DNA of 64,000 bases, taken from assembly GCF_016786215.1 (NCBI RefSeq), contig NZ_JADOBG010000011.1, positions 62,001 through 126,000 of the forward strand, written 5' to 3'. Position numbers and translations under genes: made by a program. Shown piece after piece: positions 1-9,609 of this stretch. Below the pieces are notes generated by a model. The model was given only the letters and a program-made list of their open reading frames with translations, did not search any database and was not told where the DNA came from. Source of the DNA: Legionella bononiensis (lineage in GTDB: Bacteria; Pseudomonadota; Gammaproteobacteria; Legionellales; Legionellaceae). The stretch's first letter is position 1. Each line of letters begins with the position of its first letter.

Positions 1-262
1 TGTATTTTTTATCACTCAAAAACCATTTTTCGTGACCGGCATCTTCCAGACGATGGTGACGCGCTACTTTCTTTAGATAGGGATCTTTTACTCGTTCCTC
101 ATTAATACGTAATATATCTTGAAAGGTCATTGCCCAAAAGGTTAATTCTGGTACAAAATAACTGATTTCTTCCAAACTGTTTAACTCTTCTAATATATTA
201 AAGAAGGGATGATTCACAAATTCATTTTGTTTTGAATCGATGTATGCTTGAATAGTTTTCAT
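1..262 (-). CDS. Heme-oxygenase-fold protein, C-terminus cut off by window edge
   Basis: The first 87 codons are visible, starting at the ATG at 262 and reading leftward out of the window. The translation is helical and carries E and H residues in the pattern of heme-oxygenase-like or iron-containing redox enzymes, notably a segment reading RHHRLEDAGHEKWF around residues 68-81. Proteins with this fold include heme oxygenases and non-heme diiron oxidases; which chemistry applies cannot be told from this part. It lies 217 bases downstream of kmo on the same strand, so the two may be cotranscribed. The family call rests on motif resemblance only. Confidence 0.6.
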   Translation of the reverse strand, partial: MKTIQAYIDSKQNEFVNHPFFNILEELNSLEEISYFVPELTFWAMTFQDILRINEERVKDPYLKKVARHHRLEDAGHEKWFLSDKKY

Positions 263-479
263 GACTGACTCCGTGTAAAAATAATTTCGACAAAATTACA
301 AGTGCAGCCATCGTGCCAACTTTTTAATCAAAATGCTCAAAATTAACACTGTTTTATGCAGTTATTTTATTATTTCCGCTATTAATCCTCAGGTAGCGAC
401 AAAATAATGTCCCTGAATCTTGGCTGCACGACAAAATTTTGACCAATAAATCTCTTTAAAATTAATGATCTATTTTTAA

Positions 480-1829
480 CTAAAATAATTTCGCCAATTT
501 TTTGTCATAATCAAGCATTAAATTATCCACTTCATGCCAATTTAACTCCTTAACATCAGTTATTGAACAACAAATTTGGTCTAAAAGCCGAGTTTGAATC
601 TCCCCAAGCTCTAATGCACGAGAATAAGGGGTATTTGTAAACATAACCAGGACATGTTTAGAGACATAACGTTCAGGATATCGAGCCATTAACTCCCGCT
701 CTACCTGTTTTTTTAAAATAAACTCAGGGTTACGAATATCGGAATGAATTTCATGGTAGTTATCCATAGACATTAGCGCAACAGCATCAGTATTCACTTT
801 TCTTTGCTCATAAAAAACAGGCATGACTCGAGACCAATCATCATGATGCTGTTCGAGCAACTCATCCAATATGCGGCAATCCTCAAACGCACTATTCATT
901 CCTTGACCAAAAAAAGGAATAATTCCATGAGCGGCATCACCTATTAATAAACATTCATCACGATAATACCAAGGAGTGCACTTTATGGTGCTCATATATC
1001 CAGTCGGATTTCCAAAAAATTCACTGGCCAGGTTGGGCATGGCTTTAAAGGCGTCAGGAAATTCTTTCTGAAAAAACGCAAATAAACGTTCTTCATTATC
1101 CAAAACAGCAAAACTGTCTTTGCCTTCATTAGCCAAAAACAAAGATCCGGTTATTGAATCGTCTGGATTTGGATTACCTAAAAGCATAAAGGAATCACGC
1201 GGCCAAAGATGTAAATGTTCCCGAGCCATTCCTACAGTATGTGTTCTACTGATGGACAACTCCTTGTAACTGTGTGATAGAAACTCACGGCTTGCCGTTA
1301 CAATTCCTTCATTTTTCAGTGACTCTCTAACATGCGAAGGAGCTCCGTCTGCCCCAATTAATCGTTGATAACTGTATTCAACAGGACGCCCCTCTTTAGT
1401 CTCAAACTTAAGTTTTTTATTCTGAACATCCAATTGCAATAACTTCATATCAAAGTGCAGGTGAATATTAGGAGATTGATCTGCTTTATTTAAGAGTAAT
1501 GCATTCAAATCCGTGCGAGATATTGCATTAATGTATTCATTTTCATGACGACCAAAGGGCTGAAAATGAATATCTCCATTTGCTTCATGTATCGCTCGTG
1601 CACGCATTGGCACCATGATTTTGTTCACTTCGTCCATTAAATCCATTGCCTTCAGGCCTGTAATTCCACGGCATGATAAAGCAAGATTTATAGAACGACC
1701 GTAATCAATTGGGCTCTTACGTATATCAGAACGCGACTCAAACAACTCAACTTTATAGCCTCGCCTGGCCAAATATAATGAGCAAAGTGTTCCTGCCAGC
1801 CCAGCGCCAATAATGGTAATCTCTTTCAT
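480..1829 (-). CDS. kmo: Kynurenine 3-monooxygenase
   Basis: FAD- and NADPH-dependent aromatic hydroxylase converting L-kynurenine to 3-hydroxykynurenine in tryptophan breakdown. The N-terminus has the dinucleotide-binding GAGLAG motif and a GYKVELFE second strand; GDAAHG plus PFFGQGMN near residue 310 is the second FAD motif of the family. Length of about 449 residues is normal for KMO. Two ATGs lie in tandem at 1832 and 1829. The GGGAG ribosome site sits only two bases from the first and five from the second, so 1829 is preferred. No kynureninase or 3-hydroxyanthranilate dioxygenase is visible next to it. The hydrophobic C-terminal segment of eukaryotic KMO is not evident. Confidence 0.93.
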   Translation of the reverse strand: MKEITIIGAGLAGTLCSLYLARRGYKVELFESRSDIRKSPIDYGRSINLALSCRGITGLKAMDLMDEVNKIMVPMRARAIHEANGDIHFQPFGRHENEYINAISRTDLNALLLNKADQSPNIHLHFDMKLLQLDVQNKKLKFETKEGRPVEYSYQRLIGADGAPSHVRESLKNEGIVTASREFLSHSYKELSISRTHTVGMAREHLHLWPRDSFMLLGNPNPDDSITGSLFLANEGKDSFAVLDNEERLFAFFQKEFPDAFKAMPNLASEFFGNPTGYMSTIKCTPWYYRDECLLIGDAAHGIIPFFGQGMNSAFEDCRILDELLEQHHDDWSRVMPVFYEQRKVNTDAVALMSMDNYHEIHSDIRNPEFILKKQVERELMARYPERYVSKHVLVMFTNTPYSRALELGEIQTRLLDQICCSITDVKELNWHEVDNLMLDYDKKLAKLF

Positions 1830-2406
1830 CATTTCTCCCTATAAACCCATAACCCCATCCAACGTCCAGTGTTTGGGCCAAGCCCTGATGGAGGTATTGT
1901 ATACACTTGCTGAATACATTATTCGTGCGTAGTTCAACAATCAACAGAATCACTATCCATAATTCTCCAATAAACGGCAGCATGGAAATTAATCCACGTA
2001 CTGCCTGTGCAAATTAATAAACAGTACATTCTCAAACTTCTTGAGAAAAATAAGAAACTACACATTATCTGAAAATGTACCGAATCAACTCGTCATATTA
2101 AATTCCATCTTCATTAAGGCCTGTTGACAATTGCAACGTACTCCTTCAATAAAACTTCAAATCAACAAAAAAATGAGCCTATAGCTCAAACTGTGCTATT
2201 TTGTAATTCAATCAACACTAATGAAGCAAGAAATATACCGATTTATATATTGGATGAGATCTCCTAACAGGTACTCATTATCGGTGTAGTCATGCAAGAC
2301 ATTAATGCATCCAAAATAAAACTAAAGAATTTCTCGATGATCGCATAAGAATTAAGATAACAACCTGTATAATACATCCCCATATATCCCAATTGAGAAA
2401 ACACAC
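1830..2406. other. Divergent intergenic region kmo / srkA
   Basis: About 575 AT-rich bases without a convincing gene. It must hold the promoters of both kmo (leftward) and srkA (rightward). A perfect TATAAT at 2368-2373 lies about 34 bases before the srkA start, but no good -35 box stands at the right distance. A block at 1870-1887 (TTTGGGC-AAG) resembles one at 3516-3530 ahead of mltA. Open frames through here overlap kmo and show no recognisable protein. Confidence 0.5.
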
Positions 2407-3387
2407 TTGAATCACGAGAATCAAACACCTTATGAGCAACTCAATCCCAATGTCATTCTGGACGCGATTGAAAGCACTGGTTTTATTTGCACAGGAAGCC
2501 TGCTGGCGCTCAATAGTTACGAAAATCGTGTTTATCAAATAGGGATAGAAAATGAAGAACCCATCATTGCGAAATTTTATAGACCTCATCGCTGGAGTTC
2601 GAAAGCGATTCTAGAAGAACATCAGTTCGCACTTGAATTAGTAGACCATGAAATTCCCATCATTGCCCCCCTGAATATAAACAATGAAACACTACACCAT
2701 CATCGTGATTTCAGATTCGCCCTGTTCCCCAGACGTGGCGGGCGCCCCCTGGAGTTAGATAATAATGAACAACTTGAATGGATGGGACGGTTCATAGGAC
2801 GTTTACATGGGGTCAGTGCGTGCAAGTCATTCCAACATCGCATCCAATTGAATACCCAAACTTATGGCATTGAGCCATACGAATTTCTCCTGAAAAACAA
2901 CTTTATTCCGGACTATCTAGTAGATAATTTTTGCAGAACTGTTGAAACGGTCTTACAAAAAATTGATGAACTATTAAAATGCGTAGGCTCAATAGATCAA
3001 ATACGCTTACATGGCGATTGTCATGCTGGAAATGTGTTATGGAGTGAATCAGGTCCCCATATTGTAGACTTGGACGATTGCCTCATGGGTCCTGCGATAC
3101 AGGATATTTGGATGTTGCTTTCAGGTGAACCGAAACAAATGGAAGTGCAGCTAACGAAGATTTTACAAGGGTATAGTGAATTTCATGACTTTAATCTACG
3201 TGAACGCCATTTGATCGAAGTATTACGTACTTTACGCATGCTGCATTATTCAGGATGGCTTGCAAAACGCTGGACCGACCCCGCATTCCCGCAGAGTTTT
3301 CCATGGTTTAATTCGCCTGTATATTGGCAAAACCAGGTGATGAATCTCAATGAGCAGATTGAATTACTGGATCAAATTGAATGTTAG
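2407..3387 (+). CDS. srkA: Stress response serine/threonine kinase SrkA (YihE/RdoA family)
   Basis: Cytoplasmic kinase of the aminoglycoside-phosphotransferase-like fold; the E. coli relative YihE counters stress-induced death. The N-lobe has NRVYQIG and a PIIAKFYRP strand bearing the ATP-binding lysine. The catalytic loop reads HGDCHAGNVLW and is followed by the metal-binding HIVDLDD. Length of 326 residues matches the family. The start is an unusual TTG at 2407; the frame closes at 2353 with no ATG between, and only a weak GAG ribosome site precedes it. Translation may therefore be weak. Confidence 0.9.
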   Translation: MNHENQTPYEQLNPNVILDAIESTGFICTGSLLALNSYENRVYQIGIENEEPIIAKFYRPHRWSSKAILEEHQFALELVDHEIPIIAPLNINNETLHHHRDFRFALFPRRGGRPLELDNNEQLEWMGRFIGRLHGVSACKSFQHRIQLNTQTYGIEPYEFLLKNNFIPDYLVDNFCRTVETVLQKIDELLKCVGSIDQIRLHGDCHAGNVLWSESGPHIVDLDDCLMGPAIQDIWMLLSGEPKQMEVQLTKILQGYSEFHDFNLRERHLIEVLRTLRMLHYSGWLAKRWTDPAFPQSFPWFNSPVYWQNQVMNLNEQIELLDQIEC

Positions 3388-3559
3388 CTTATACGAAAAA
3401 TGAATAACAATTGGTATTCAACGCGAATTATGTATAATAAGTTAGTTGATTCGAGATCACCTGATTTTGATGGATGATCAATAGCCTATATAATTCCTGT
3501 TACCAATTCATAACCGTGTTTGGGCGAAGGCTCAACCATAAATAGACTAAAGGATACCC

Positions 3560-4930
3560 ATGTTTCAATCAGCATTACTAATTGCATTAATGACCTTTAG
3601 CATCATCGCTCAGGCAACCCTTCCTGTGGATCCAATCCAGCGTTGTCTGGATGTAAGAAGATACGCTGATTTCACCACAAGGCAGAAAATGGCCGCCAAA
3701 GAACCTGGTGTACTGCGTTTTAAATTCCATAAAATTTCAGCATCCGAGCTGCCGATAAATAACCCGGTGGGCAATATGGAAGAAGTAATCAATGCTTTAA
3801 ATAATCAGATTGAAAACTGCACTAAAAGCCGTGGCGAATTTCAAACCATAACTATTGCTGGTCATCATTACAAGCGCCAGGAATGGTGCCATCAAACCAA
3901 TATGAAAATGCTTGCTCTAGCAAAAGCTGCCCGTGGTGATTTTCAAAAATATTTATCCGACATCAAAGCTCAATTTGACTGGTATAAAAGTGATGGCTGG
4001 CCTGAAAATCACGCAGGATTTAAAAAGGGAGAGTTTCAATTTACAGCTTATTACGCGCCAGCAGCTATTGAGGCTCGCTCCAAACGTGGTGGAAAATTTT
4101 TATATCCTATCTACAGTAACCCCGGTGTTGTGAATGCATCGTTGGAATGCAAAAAAATTCATTGCAAAGCTCCTCTTTGCGGAGTTGATCCACTGACCAA
4201 AATGCCACGTGGATTTTGTCAGAAAAATGCTGATGGTACTTACTCTGTAGCACCAGATCGACACGAAATCGATCATGGAGCATTAGATCAAAAATACGTC
4301 ATTGGCTATGTTAAAGACCCGAATGACCCTGCTTTTTTAATGGTTGAAGGTTCTGGGTCATTAATTCTCGATGGTACATTATTCCATCTTAATTATGATG
4401 GTTTCAACGGCCGACCTCGCACCATGCTTGGCCGAATAGTCCAATGCGCACAAGACCCAACCTGTGGTGGCAATCTGGATGAAATTGAACGTTGCTCAAG
4501 AGATCCCAAGTGTCATGATGAAGCAAAACTACGCTGTAACGTCTCTAAAGAAATCAGACAAAGCGCTGCATCTGAAAAGCAAATTCGCCAATATCTGGAC
4601 TCTCTAAATTTCGATAAAGCCGCCGATTTGCGAAATCGAGATCAAAGCTTCGTATTTTTTGCTAAAGAAGATGGCGGGCCTTATGGTTCCGAAAATATTT
4701 CTCTGACGCCACATGCTTCTTGCGCAACTGATCACAAGGTCATTCCAGTTGGTATGAATTTTATCTACACCTGTCAAAAAGCGACTTCATGGTGCGTGGC
4801 CCAAGACACGGGTGGGGCCATTATGGGAGCTCATGTTGACTGCTATAAAGGTGAGGGTGACCAGGCTGGTATTGAAGCAAATAATCTCAATCACACAGGC
4901 TCATTATTTGTCGCGCTGCCAAAACGCTAA
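3560..4930 (+). CDS. mltA: MltA-family lytic murein transglycosylase, exported
   Basis: Cleaves peptidoglycan between MurNAc and GlcNAc to form 1,6-anhydro ends. A signal peptide covers about residues 1-18; there is no lipobox, so unlike E. coli MltA it is not obviously a lipoprotein. FTAYYAPA near residue 160 marks the MltA domain. The C-terminal 3D domain has LTPHASCATD and AQDTGGAIMG, the latter holding the Asp known as catalytic in the family. At 456 residues it is some 90 longer than E. coli MltA, and the middle part (about 195-330) is rich in cysteines (CKKIHCKAPLCG, CSRDPKC). A good AAAGGA site precedes the ATG. Confidence 0.9.
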   Translation: MFQSALLIALMTFSIIAQATLPVDPIQRCLDVRRYADFTTRQKMAAKEPGVLRFKFHKISASELPINNPVGNMEEVINALNNQIENCTKSRGEFQTITIAGHHYKRQEWCHQTNMKMLALAKAARGDFQKYLSDIKAQFDWYKSDGWPENHAGFKKGEFQFTAYYAPAAIEARSKRGGKFLYPIYSNPGVVNASLECKKIHCKAPLCGVDPLTKMPRGFCQKNADGTYSVAPDRHEIDHGALDQKYVIGYVKDPNDPAFLMVEGSGSLILDGTLFHLNYDGFNGRPRTMLGRIVQCAQDPTCGGNLDEIERCSRDPKCHDEAKLRCNVSKEIRQSAASEKQIRQYLDSLNFDKAADLRNRDQSFVFFAKEDGGPYGSENISLTPHASCATDHKVIPVGMNFIYTCQKATSWCVAQDTGGAIMGAHVDCYKGEGDQAGIEANNLNHTGSLFVALPKR

Positions 4931-4948
4931 CAGCTAAAAGTTGAAACG

Positions 4949-4975
4949 CATTGGCACCAAACCTTGGTGTCAATG
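4949..4975. terminator. Hairpin after mltA
   Basis: CATTGGCACCAA and TTGGTGTCAATG form an 11 of 12 bp stem with a three-base loop, 19 bases after the mltA stop. No T-run follows, so it may be a structural 3' end rather than a classical rho-independent terminator. Confidence 0.45.
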
Positions 4976-5030
4976 GCTCAATATTCACTATACGCCAGGT
5001 AGTTACTTATCAGATGCTTCAATTTTATTC

Positions 5031-5115
5031 CTCATCCCCGCGAAAGCAGGGATCCACACAACAATGTGGCATTGTGCGAATTGTCAGGATGGATCCCCGC
5101 TTTCGCGAGGATGAC
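5031..5115. repeat. Palindromic REP-like element (CGCGAAAGC family)
   Basis: The left arm CTCATCCCCGCGAAAGCAGG and the right arm, its near-perfect reverse complement at 5090-5115, enclose about 35 bases. A compact half of the same family recurs at 45576-45601, so this is a dispersed element and not a gene-specific structure. Confidence 0.75.
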
Positions 5116-5157
5116 AGCCTAAAAAAATAGTCCAAATCCAGCTAAACCATTTTTCTC

Positions 5158-5240
5158 TTATGAATGTATTACCAACCCACACAGTATGAACCAGCAGCTC
5201 CCTTCTCCCTTTTCAAGGGAGAAGGGCCGGGGATGAGGGT
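5158..5240. repeat. Direct repeat copy 1 with internal palindrome
   Basis: About 83 bases repeated at 5286-5371. Both contain CACACAGTATG/TACACAGTATG followed by the perfect palindrome CCCTTCTCCCTT..AAGGGAGAAGGG and GGGGATGAGGGT. No coding potential is seen. Confidence 0.75.
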
Positions 5241-5285
5241 TGCTGATCATCGAGCGTAAGTTGGATCGCGACCCAACTTACTTAC

Positions 5286-5371
5286 TTATGAACGAGCTAC
5301 CAGCCTACACAGTATGTAGTAGCAGCAGCTCCCTTCTCCCTTTTTAAGGGAGAAGGGCTGGGGATGAGGGT
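5286..5371. repeat. Direct repeat copy 2 with internal palindrome
   Basis: Second copy of the 5158-5240 unit, with scattered mismatches. It ends 29 bases from the stop codon of the APH(9) gene, so its palindrome could also act as a 3' hairpin for that gene. Confidence 0.75.
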
Positions 5372-5399
5372 TTCATATCAGGTGGCACGATAACTGTTT

Positions 5400-6404
5400 T
5401 TAAATTGGCTTTGTGGCAAAAGCAATTTCAATAACGTCATTGGGATTAAACATTTCTATAAAATACTGAAGCATTTCCATTCTGGACTCATCACTTTGAT
5501 CCTGTGCAAGCAAATCGGCTCCATATAAAGCTAAATCTTCAACAATGCGTTCATGTCGATAGTAAGACAACATGGTTTTGTCGATATCAGTTGTACCATA
5601 ACCCTCATAAAAATATTCAATTTCTTGATGTTTATTCCAGACATGACCAACACCACCGCCTATAAACATAAGATCTCGTTCTTTAGGGCCCATCATTGGC
5701 TCATCCCAATCAATAATATAAATAGAGTCATCATTGGCAACTAAGATATTGCCTGCATGTACGTCTGAATGACACAGAACATAGTGTTCAGGATCTGGAT
5801 GAATTTTTTTAGATAATTCTTCTGTAGAGTCAACTAATCGATGAATTTGAGCACTATTTTGTTTAAAAAAGGCTTTGAAGTCCGCAGTAATTTTATCATC
5901 TGAACTGTCAGGTTCAATCCGGCTATAAAACGATCGTACCATTTCCCTCCATTGTGTTGAGTACGATTCCTTTCTTAATTGGTTTTGAATCAATGCAGGA
6001 ACAGTTATCTCGTGAGTTGATCTTAATGCTGTTCCGAGCTGTTTCCATTGTTTTTCTGTTAAATTTTGAGTGAACCCATTGGGAGCATGGATAAAAGGAT
6101 AAACAATAATTCTAAAACGATCTGACAGCTGAGATGATTTTCCTTCAAGTGTATTGATAGGAACAATCAGTTCTTTTATTCCAGAATCATGAAGGATAGA
6201 GATAATCGATAAACCTATATCATCATGATCGCCATATTTAAATTTTACGAAATAAGAGTTGGAGTTGTCTTTTGCATCTGATTTATACGCAAACGCGTTG
6301 AAATCAGCACCACCTGAGATTAACTGCGCTGACTGGGCATTAATTCCATAATAAATCTTCAAGAGCTGGATGATTTCCTGTTCTTGAATTGGCTTCTTTG
6401 ACAT
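5400..6404 (-). CDS. APH(9)-type aminoglycoside (spectinomycin) phosphotransferase
   Basis: Predicted cytosolic antibiotic kinase. The sequence closely resembles, from memory, the APH(9)-Ia spectinomycin kinase of L. pneumophila: shared stretches include YPFIHAPNGFTQNLT, YYRHERIVED and the ending VIEIAFAT. The catalytic loop is CHSDVHAGN (H-D-N of the phosphotransferase fold) and the metal-binding segment is YIIDWDEP. Length of 334 residues fits. It stands alone between repeats and maf, without integron or insertion-sequence traces, so it looks like a resident chromosomal gene. Substrate is inferred from similarity and could differ. The start ATG at 6404 has only a weak ribosome site. Confidence 0.88.
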   Translation of the reverse strand: MSKKPIQEQEIIQLLKIYYGINAQSAQLISGGADFNAFAYKSDAKDNSNSYFVKFKYGDHDDIGLSIISILHDSGIKELIVPINTLEGKSSQLSDRFRIIVYPFIHAPNGFTQNLTEKQWKQLGTALRSTHEITVPALIQNQLRKESYSTQWREMVRSFYSRIEPDSSDDKITADFKAFFKQNSAQIHRLVDSTEELSKKIHPDPEHYVLCHSDVHAGNILVANDDSIYIIDWDEPMMGPKERDLMFIGGGVGHVWNKHQEIEYFYEGYGTTDIDKTMLSYYRHERIVEDLALYGADLLAQDQSDESRMEMLQYFIEMFNPNDVIEIAFATKPI

Positions 6405-6618
6405 ATAAATCAGTTATTAGTTTTAAACAGATGATCATGTTAAATCAAATAATAAAACGAGAGTACTTATAATTTACTGATTTGATATAGTTAATCAAAA
6501 TAAATGCTTTTATAAATCTTCTTCAATAGCATCCAGACTGGCTTGCGCGAAATTACCATCACGCTATGGATTAGCGCCATATATGCCTAGTGCACCAATA
6601 GGTTAGTATTGAATTGCT

Positions 6619-7212
6619 TTATTCAGAATACTCAAGAGAAATTTGTCTGGTAATTTCCTCTATGGGCAAACCCATAACATTGTAATAGGAGCCTTTTATG
6701 TCTTTCACAAAGGTATCATATACGTTCTGGATACCATATGCTCCTGCCTTATCAAAAGGATCACCTGTATCAATATAATCTTGAATTTGCTCTTCTGTAA
6801 GCGTGTGAAAAGTAATTTTCGTTGTCACATAATCAATCTGCCATCGTTGCTCTGGTAAAAAAATCAGAGCATAGCCGGTATAAACTTCATGTGACTTGCC
6901 ACTCAGCATGCTTAACATTCTATATGCATCCTTGTGGTCGCTGGGTTTTTCTAAAATATGATCCTGAAGTGCAACGGTAGTATCTGCGGCAAGAATTAAA
7001 TCAACACCGTCGACAGCAACCTGAGATAAAATAGTTTGAGCTTTTTCTTTGGCAAGTCGAGTTACATATGCTTTAGCATCCTCCCCTTTTTGCTGAGTTT
7101 CTGCAATATTGGCGGGAATAGCATCTGCATTCAATCCGTGTTCTTGCAAGATTCGCAGACGTCTTGGTGACGCGCTGGCTAGTATGATTTTTAGTGGTTT
7201 ATCGGGTTTCAT
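6619..7212 (-). CDS. maf: Maf-family nucleotide pyrophosphatase
   Basis: Maf proteins hydrolyse nucleoside triphosphates, including modified ones, to monophosphates (house-cleaning), and have been linked to septum control. The start shows the hallmark LASASPRR motif, followed by AADTTVAL and YTGYAL; the C-terminal GAYGIQ..DTFVKDIKGSYYNVMGLP is also diagnostic. A longer frame begins at 7239, but the ATG at 7212 places the motif at the usual distance and gives 197 residues, normal for the family. The gene lies 71 bases behind fusA2 on the same strand and is probably cotranscribed. Confidence 0.92.
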   Translation of the reverse strand: MKPDKPLKIILASASPRRLRILQEHGLNADAIPANIAETQQKGEDAKAYVTRLAKEKAQTILSQVAVDGVDLILAADTTVALQDHILEKPSDHKDAYRMLSMLSGKSHEVYTGYALIFLPEQRWQIDYVTTKITFHTLTEEQIQDYIDTGDPFDKAGAYGIQNVYDTFVKDIKGSYYNVMGLPIEEITRQISLEYSE

Positions 7213-7283
7213 AATAAAAGTTCTGCTCGAATGCAGCAAGTGTAGACTGAGCTGTAAAGCTCAGCCTACTCTGAGTAACTGCC

Positions 7284-9374
7284 TTACTTGGCAGCTGCAG
7301 CTTTCTTTTCTTTCTCTTTTGCAATCACTGCTTCAGCAACACTGGTTGGACATGGAGCGTAGTGAGAGAATTCCATAGAGAATTGACCACGACCCGATGT
7401 AAGTGTGCGCAAGGTACTGATGTAACCAAACATTTCTGAAAGAGGAACATCGGCTTTAATGCGTACGCCAGATGCGCAAGGTTCTTGTCCGGAGATCATA
7501 CCGCGACGACGGTTCAAATCACCAATAACATTACCGACATCATCTTCTGTGCTGTAAACATCAACTTTCATGATGGGTTCAAGCAATTGTGGAGCTGCTT
7601 TTGGTATTGATTGACGGAAAGCGCCTTTTGCAGCAATTTCAAATGCAATTGCGGAAGAGTCAACAGGATGGTAAGCACCGTCAGTGAGGTTAACAGACAC
7701 ATCTAAAACAGGGAAACCTGCTAAAGTACCTGAGCCCATCATTGAACGGAACCCTTTCTCAATCGCAGGGAAGAATTCTTTAGGAACGTTACCGCCCACA
7801 ACAGAGGTCACAAAAGTGAATCCAGAGTTTGGTTCCCCTGGTGAAATAGTGTAATCAATTTTACCGTATTGACCAGAACCACCGGATTGTTTCTTGTGAG
7901 TATAACTGTCCTGAATCTCTTTTGTGATGGTTTCGCGATAAGCAACCTGAGGTTGACCTACTATTAATTCAACATCATAAGTACGCTTCAGAATATCCAC
8001 TTTAATATCAAGGTGTAATTCACCCATACCACGAAGAATGGTTTCACCTGAATCTTCATCCGTTTCAACTCTGAATGTTGGATCTTCCGCAACCATCTTA
8101 CCAATCGCAATACCCATTTTTTCGGTAGAGCCTTTATCTTTTGGCGTGACCGCAATAGAGATTACTGGTTCTGGGAATACCATCGCTTCAAGGGTACACT
8201 CATGATTAGGATCACAAAGAGTATGACCGGTTCGAACGTTTTTCATACCTACGATAGCGATGATGTCGCCTGCTTCTGCATGTTGCAACTCATTACGCTC
8301 ATTCGCCTGCATCTCAACCATACGTCCGACACGTTCCGTTTTACCAGTAAAGGAGTTCAGAATAGTATCGCCTTTATTCAATTTTCCTGAATAAATACGT
8401 ACGAAAGTCAAAGCACCAAAACGGTCATCCATAATTTTAAATGCCAATGCTCGGAATGGCTCATCAGGAGAAACGATAGCGAATTGGCCATTGGGCTCAC
8501 CTTCAGCATTGGTCAACGGCTGTGGATTAACTTCATGTGGAGCAGGCAAATAATCAACGACCGCATCCAGTAATAATTGCATCCCTTTGTTTTTAAATGC
8601 TGAACCGCAATAAGTCGGGAAGAAGGCTAATTCGAGAGTACCTTTACGGATACAACGCTTGATGTCTTCAATTGAAGGCTCTTCACCATCAAGGTAAGCC
8701 ATCAGCAAATCATCATCCATTTCAAGTGCCGTTTCAATTAATTGAGCGCGGTACATTTCAACGTCGTCATGCATATTGGCAGGAACGTCAGTAACGGTGT
8801 AATTTTCAGGCTGACCAGTTTCATCCCAAACGTACGCTTTTCGAGTTAATAAATCAACAACACCTACGAAGTCATCTTCAATGCCAATTGGCAAGGTCAT
8901 AATTAATGGGTGTGCGCCCAATACTTTTTTCACTTGCTCTGTGACTTTCAAGAAGTCTGCGCCGATACGATCCAGTTTGTTTACGAAAATCAAACGAGAT
9001 ACTTTCGAATTGTTCGCATAACGCCAGTTGGTTTCTGACTGAGGCTCAACACCACCGGAACCACAGAATACCCCGATACCGCCATCGAGAACTTTCAGTG
9101 AACGATATACTTCGACAGTGAAGTCTACGTGTCCTGGGGTATCGATAACGTTGAAACGAGTACCTTTCCAGAAACAACTTACAGCTGCTGACTGGATGGT
9201 AATACCGCGTTCCGCTTCCTGTTCCATGAAATCGGTTGTTGATTCACCTTCGTGAACTTCACCCATTTTGTGGATTCTACCGGTGAGCTTAAGAATTCGT
9301 TCGGTAGTGGTGGTTTTTCCGGCATCTACGTGGGCGAAGATACCAATGTTTCTATAAAGGTTTAAGTCAGTCAT
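7284..9374 (-). CDS. fusA2: Elongation factor G paralogue (EF-G2 type)
   Basis: Translational GTPase of 696 residues. G-domain motifs are [17 protein letters not shown] and NKLDR. Domain IV and V sequences follow, with [10 protein letters not shown] and [21 protein letters not shown]. Stretches such as [17 protein letters not shown] and [14 protein letters not shown] match, from memory, the second EF-G found in Vibrio and other gammaproteobacteria, not the copy of the rpsL-rpsG-fusA-tuf operon. The neighbourhood agrees: no ribosomal protein or tuf gene is nearby and maf follows. Whether it supports translocation or ribosome recycling cannot be told here. Confidence 0.9.
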   Translation of the reverse strand: MTDLNLYRNIGIFAHVDAGKTTTTERILKLTGRIHKMGEVHEGESTTDFMEQEAERGITIQSAAVSCFWKGTRFNVIDTPGHVDFTVEVYRSLKVLDGGIGVFCGSGGVEPQSETNWRYANNSKVSRLIFVNKLDRIGADFLKVTEQVKKVLGAHPLIMTLPIGIEDDFVGVVDLLTRKAYVWDETGQPENYTVTDVPANMHDDVEMYRAQLIETALEMDDDLLMAYLDGEEPSIEDIKRCIRKGTLELAFFPTYCGSAFKNKGMQLLLDAVVDYLPAPHEVNPQPLTNAEGEPNGQFAIVSPDEPFRALAFKIMDDRFGALTFVRIYSGKLNKGDTILNSFTGKTERVGRMVEMQANERNELQHAEAGDIIAIVGMKNVRTGHTLCDPNHECTLEAMVFPEPVISIAVTPKDKGSTEKMGIAIGKMVAEDPTFRVETDEDSGETILRGMGELHLDIKVDILKRTYDVELIVGQPQVAYRETITKEIQDSYTHKKQSGGSGQYGKIDYTISPGEPNSGFTFVTSVVGGNVPKEFFPAIEKGFRSMMGSGTLAGFPVLDVSVNLTDGAYHPVDSSAIAFEIAAKGAFRQSIPKAAPQLLEPIMKVDVYSTEDDVGNVIGDLNRRRGMISGQEPCASGVRIKADVPLSEMFGYISTLRTLTSGRGQFSMEFSHYAPCPTSVAEAVIAKEKEKKAAAAK

Positions 9375-9609
9375 AGCGCTCTTATAAATTTAAATGGAAT
9401 AAAAATAGTGACATAGTATACAGTATTATATCCGGATTTGCAGCAGTTCCGTGCATCGAGTTAAAGAAATTGATCAGAATAAAAAGCACCCGCTTAAACA
9501 AAGGTGAAAATAGAGGTACTCATGGACCTTTGAAGGCGTTTAAATAATTACCAGTCCCTCCCATAATGTACTAAAATTATCTATATAAACCCAATCTATC
9601 AGGTGCATC

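Noticed and set aside
1753..1983. 76-residue frame on the minus strand upstream of kmo
   Set aside because: Overlaps the kmo start in another frame and has no recognisable sequence or ribosome site.
7284..9374. fusA of the str operon
   Set aside because: No rpsL, rpsG or tuf nearby and the sequence follows the EF-G2 type.
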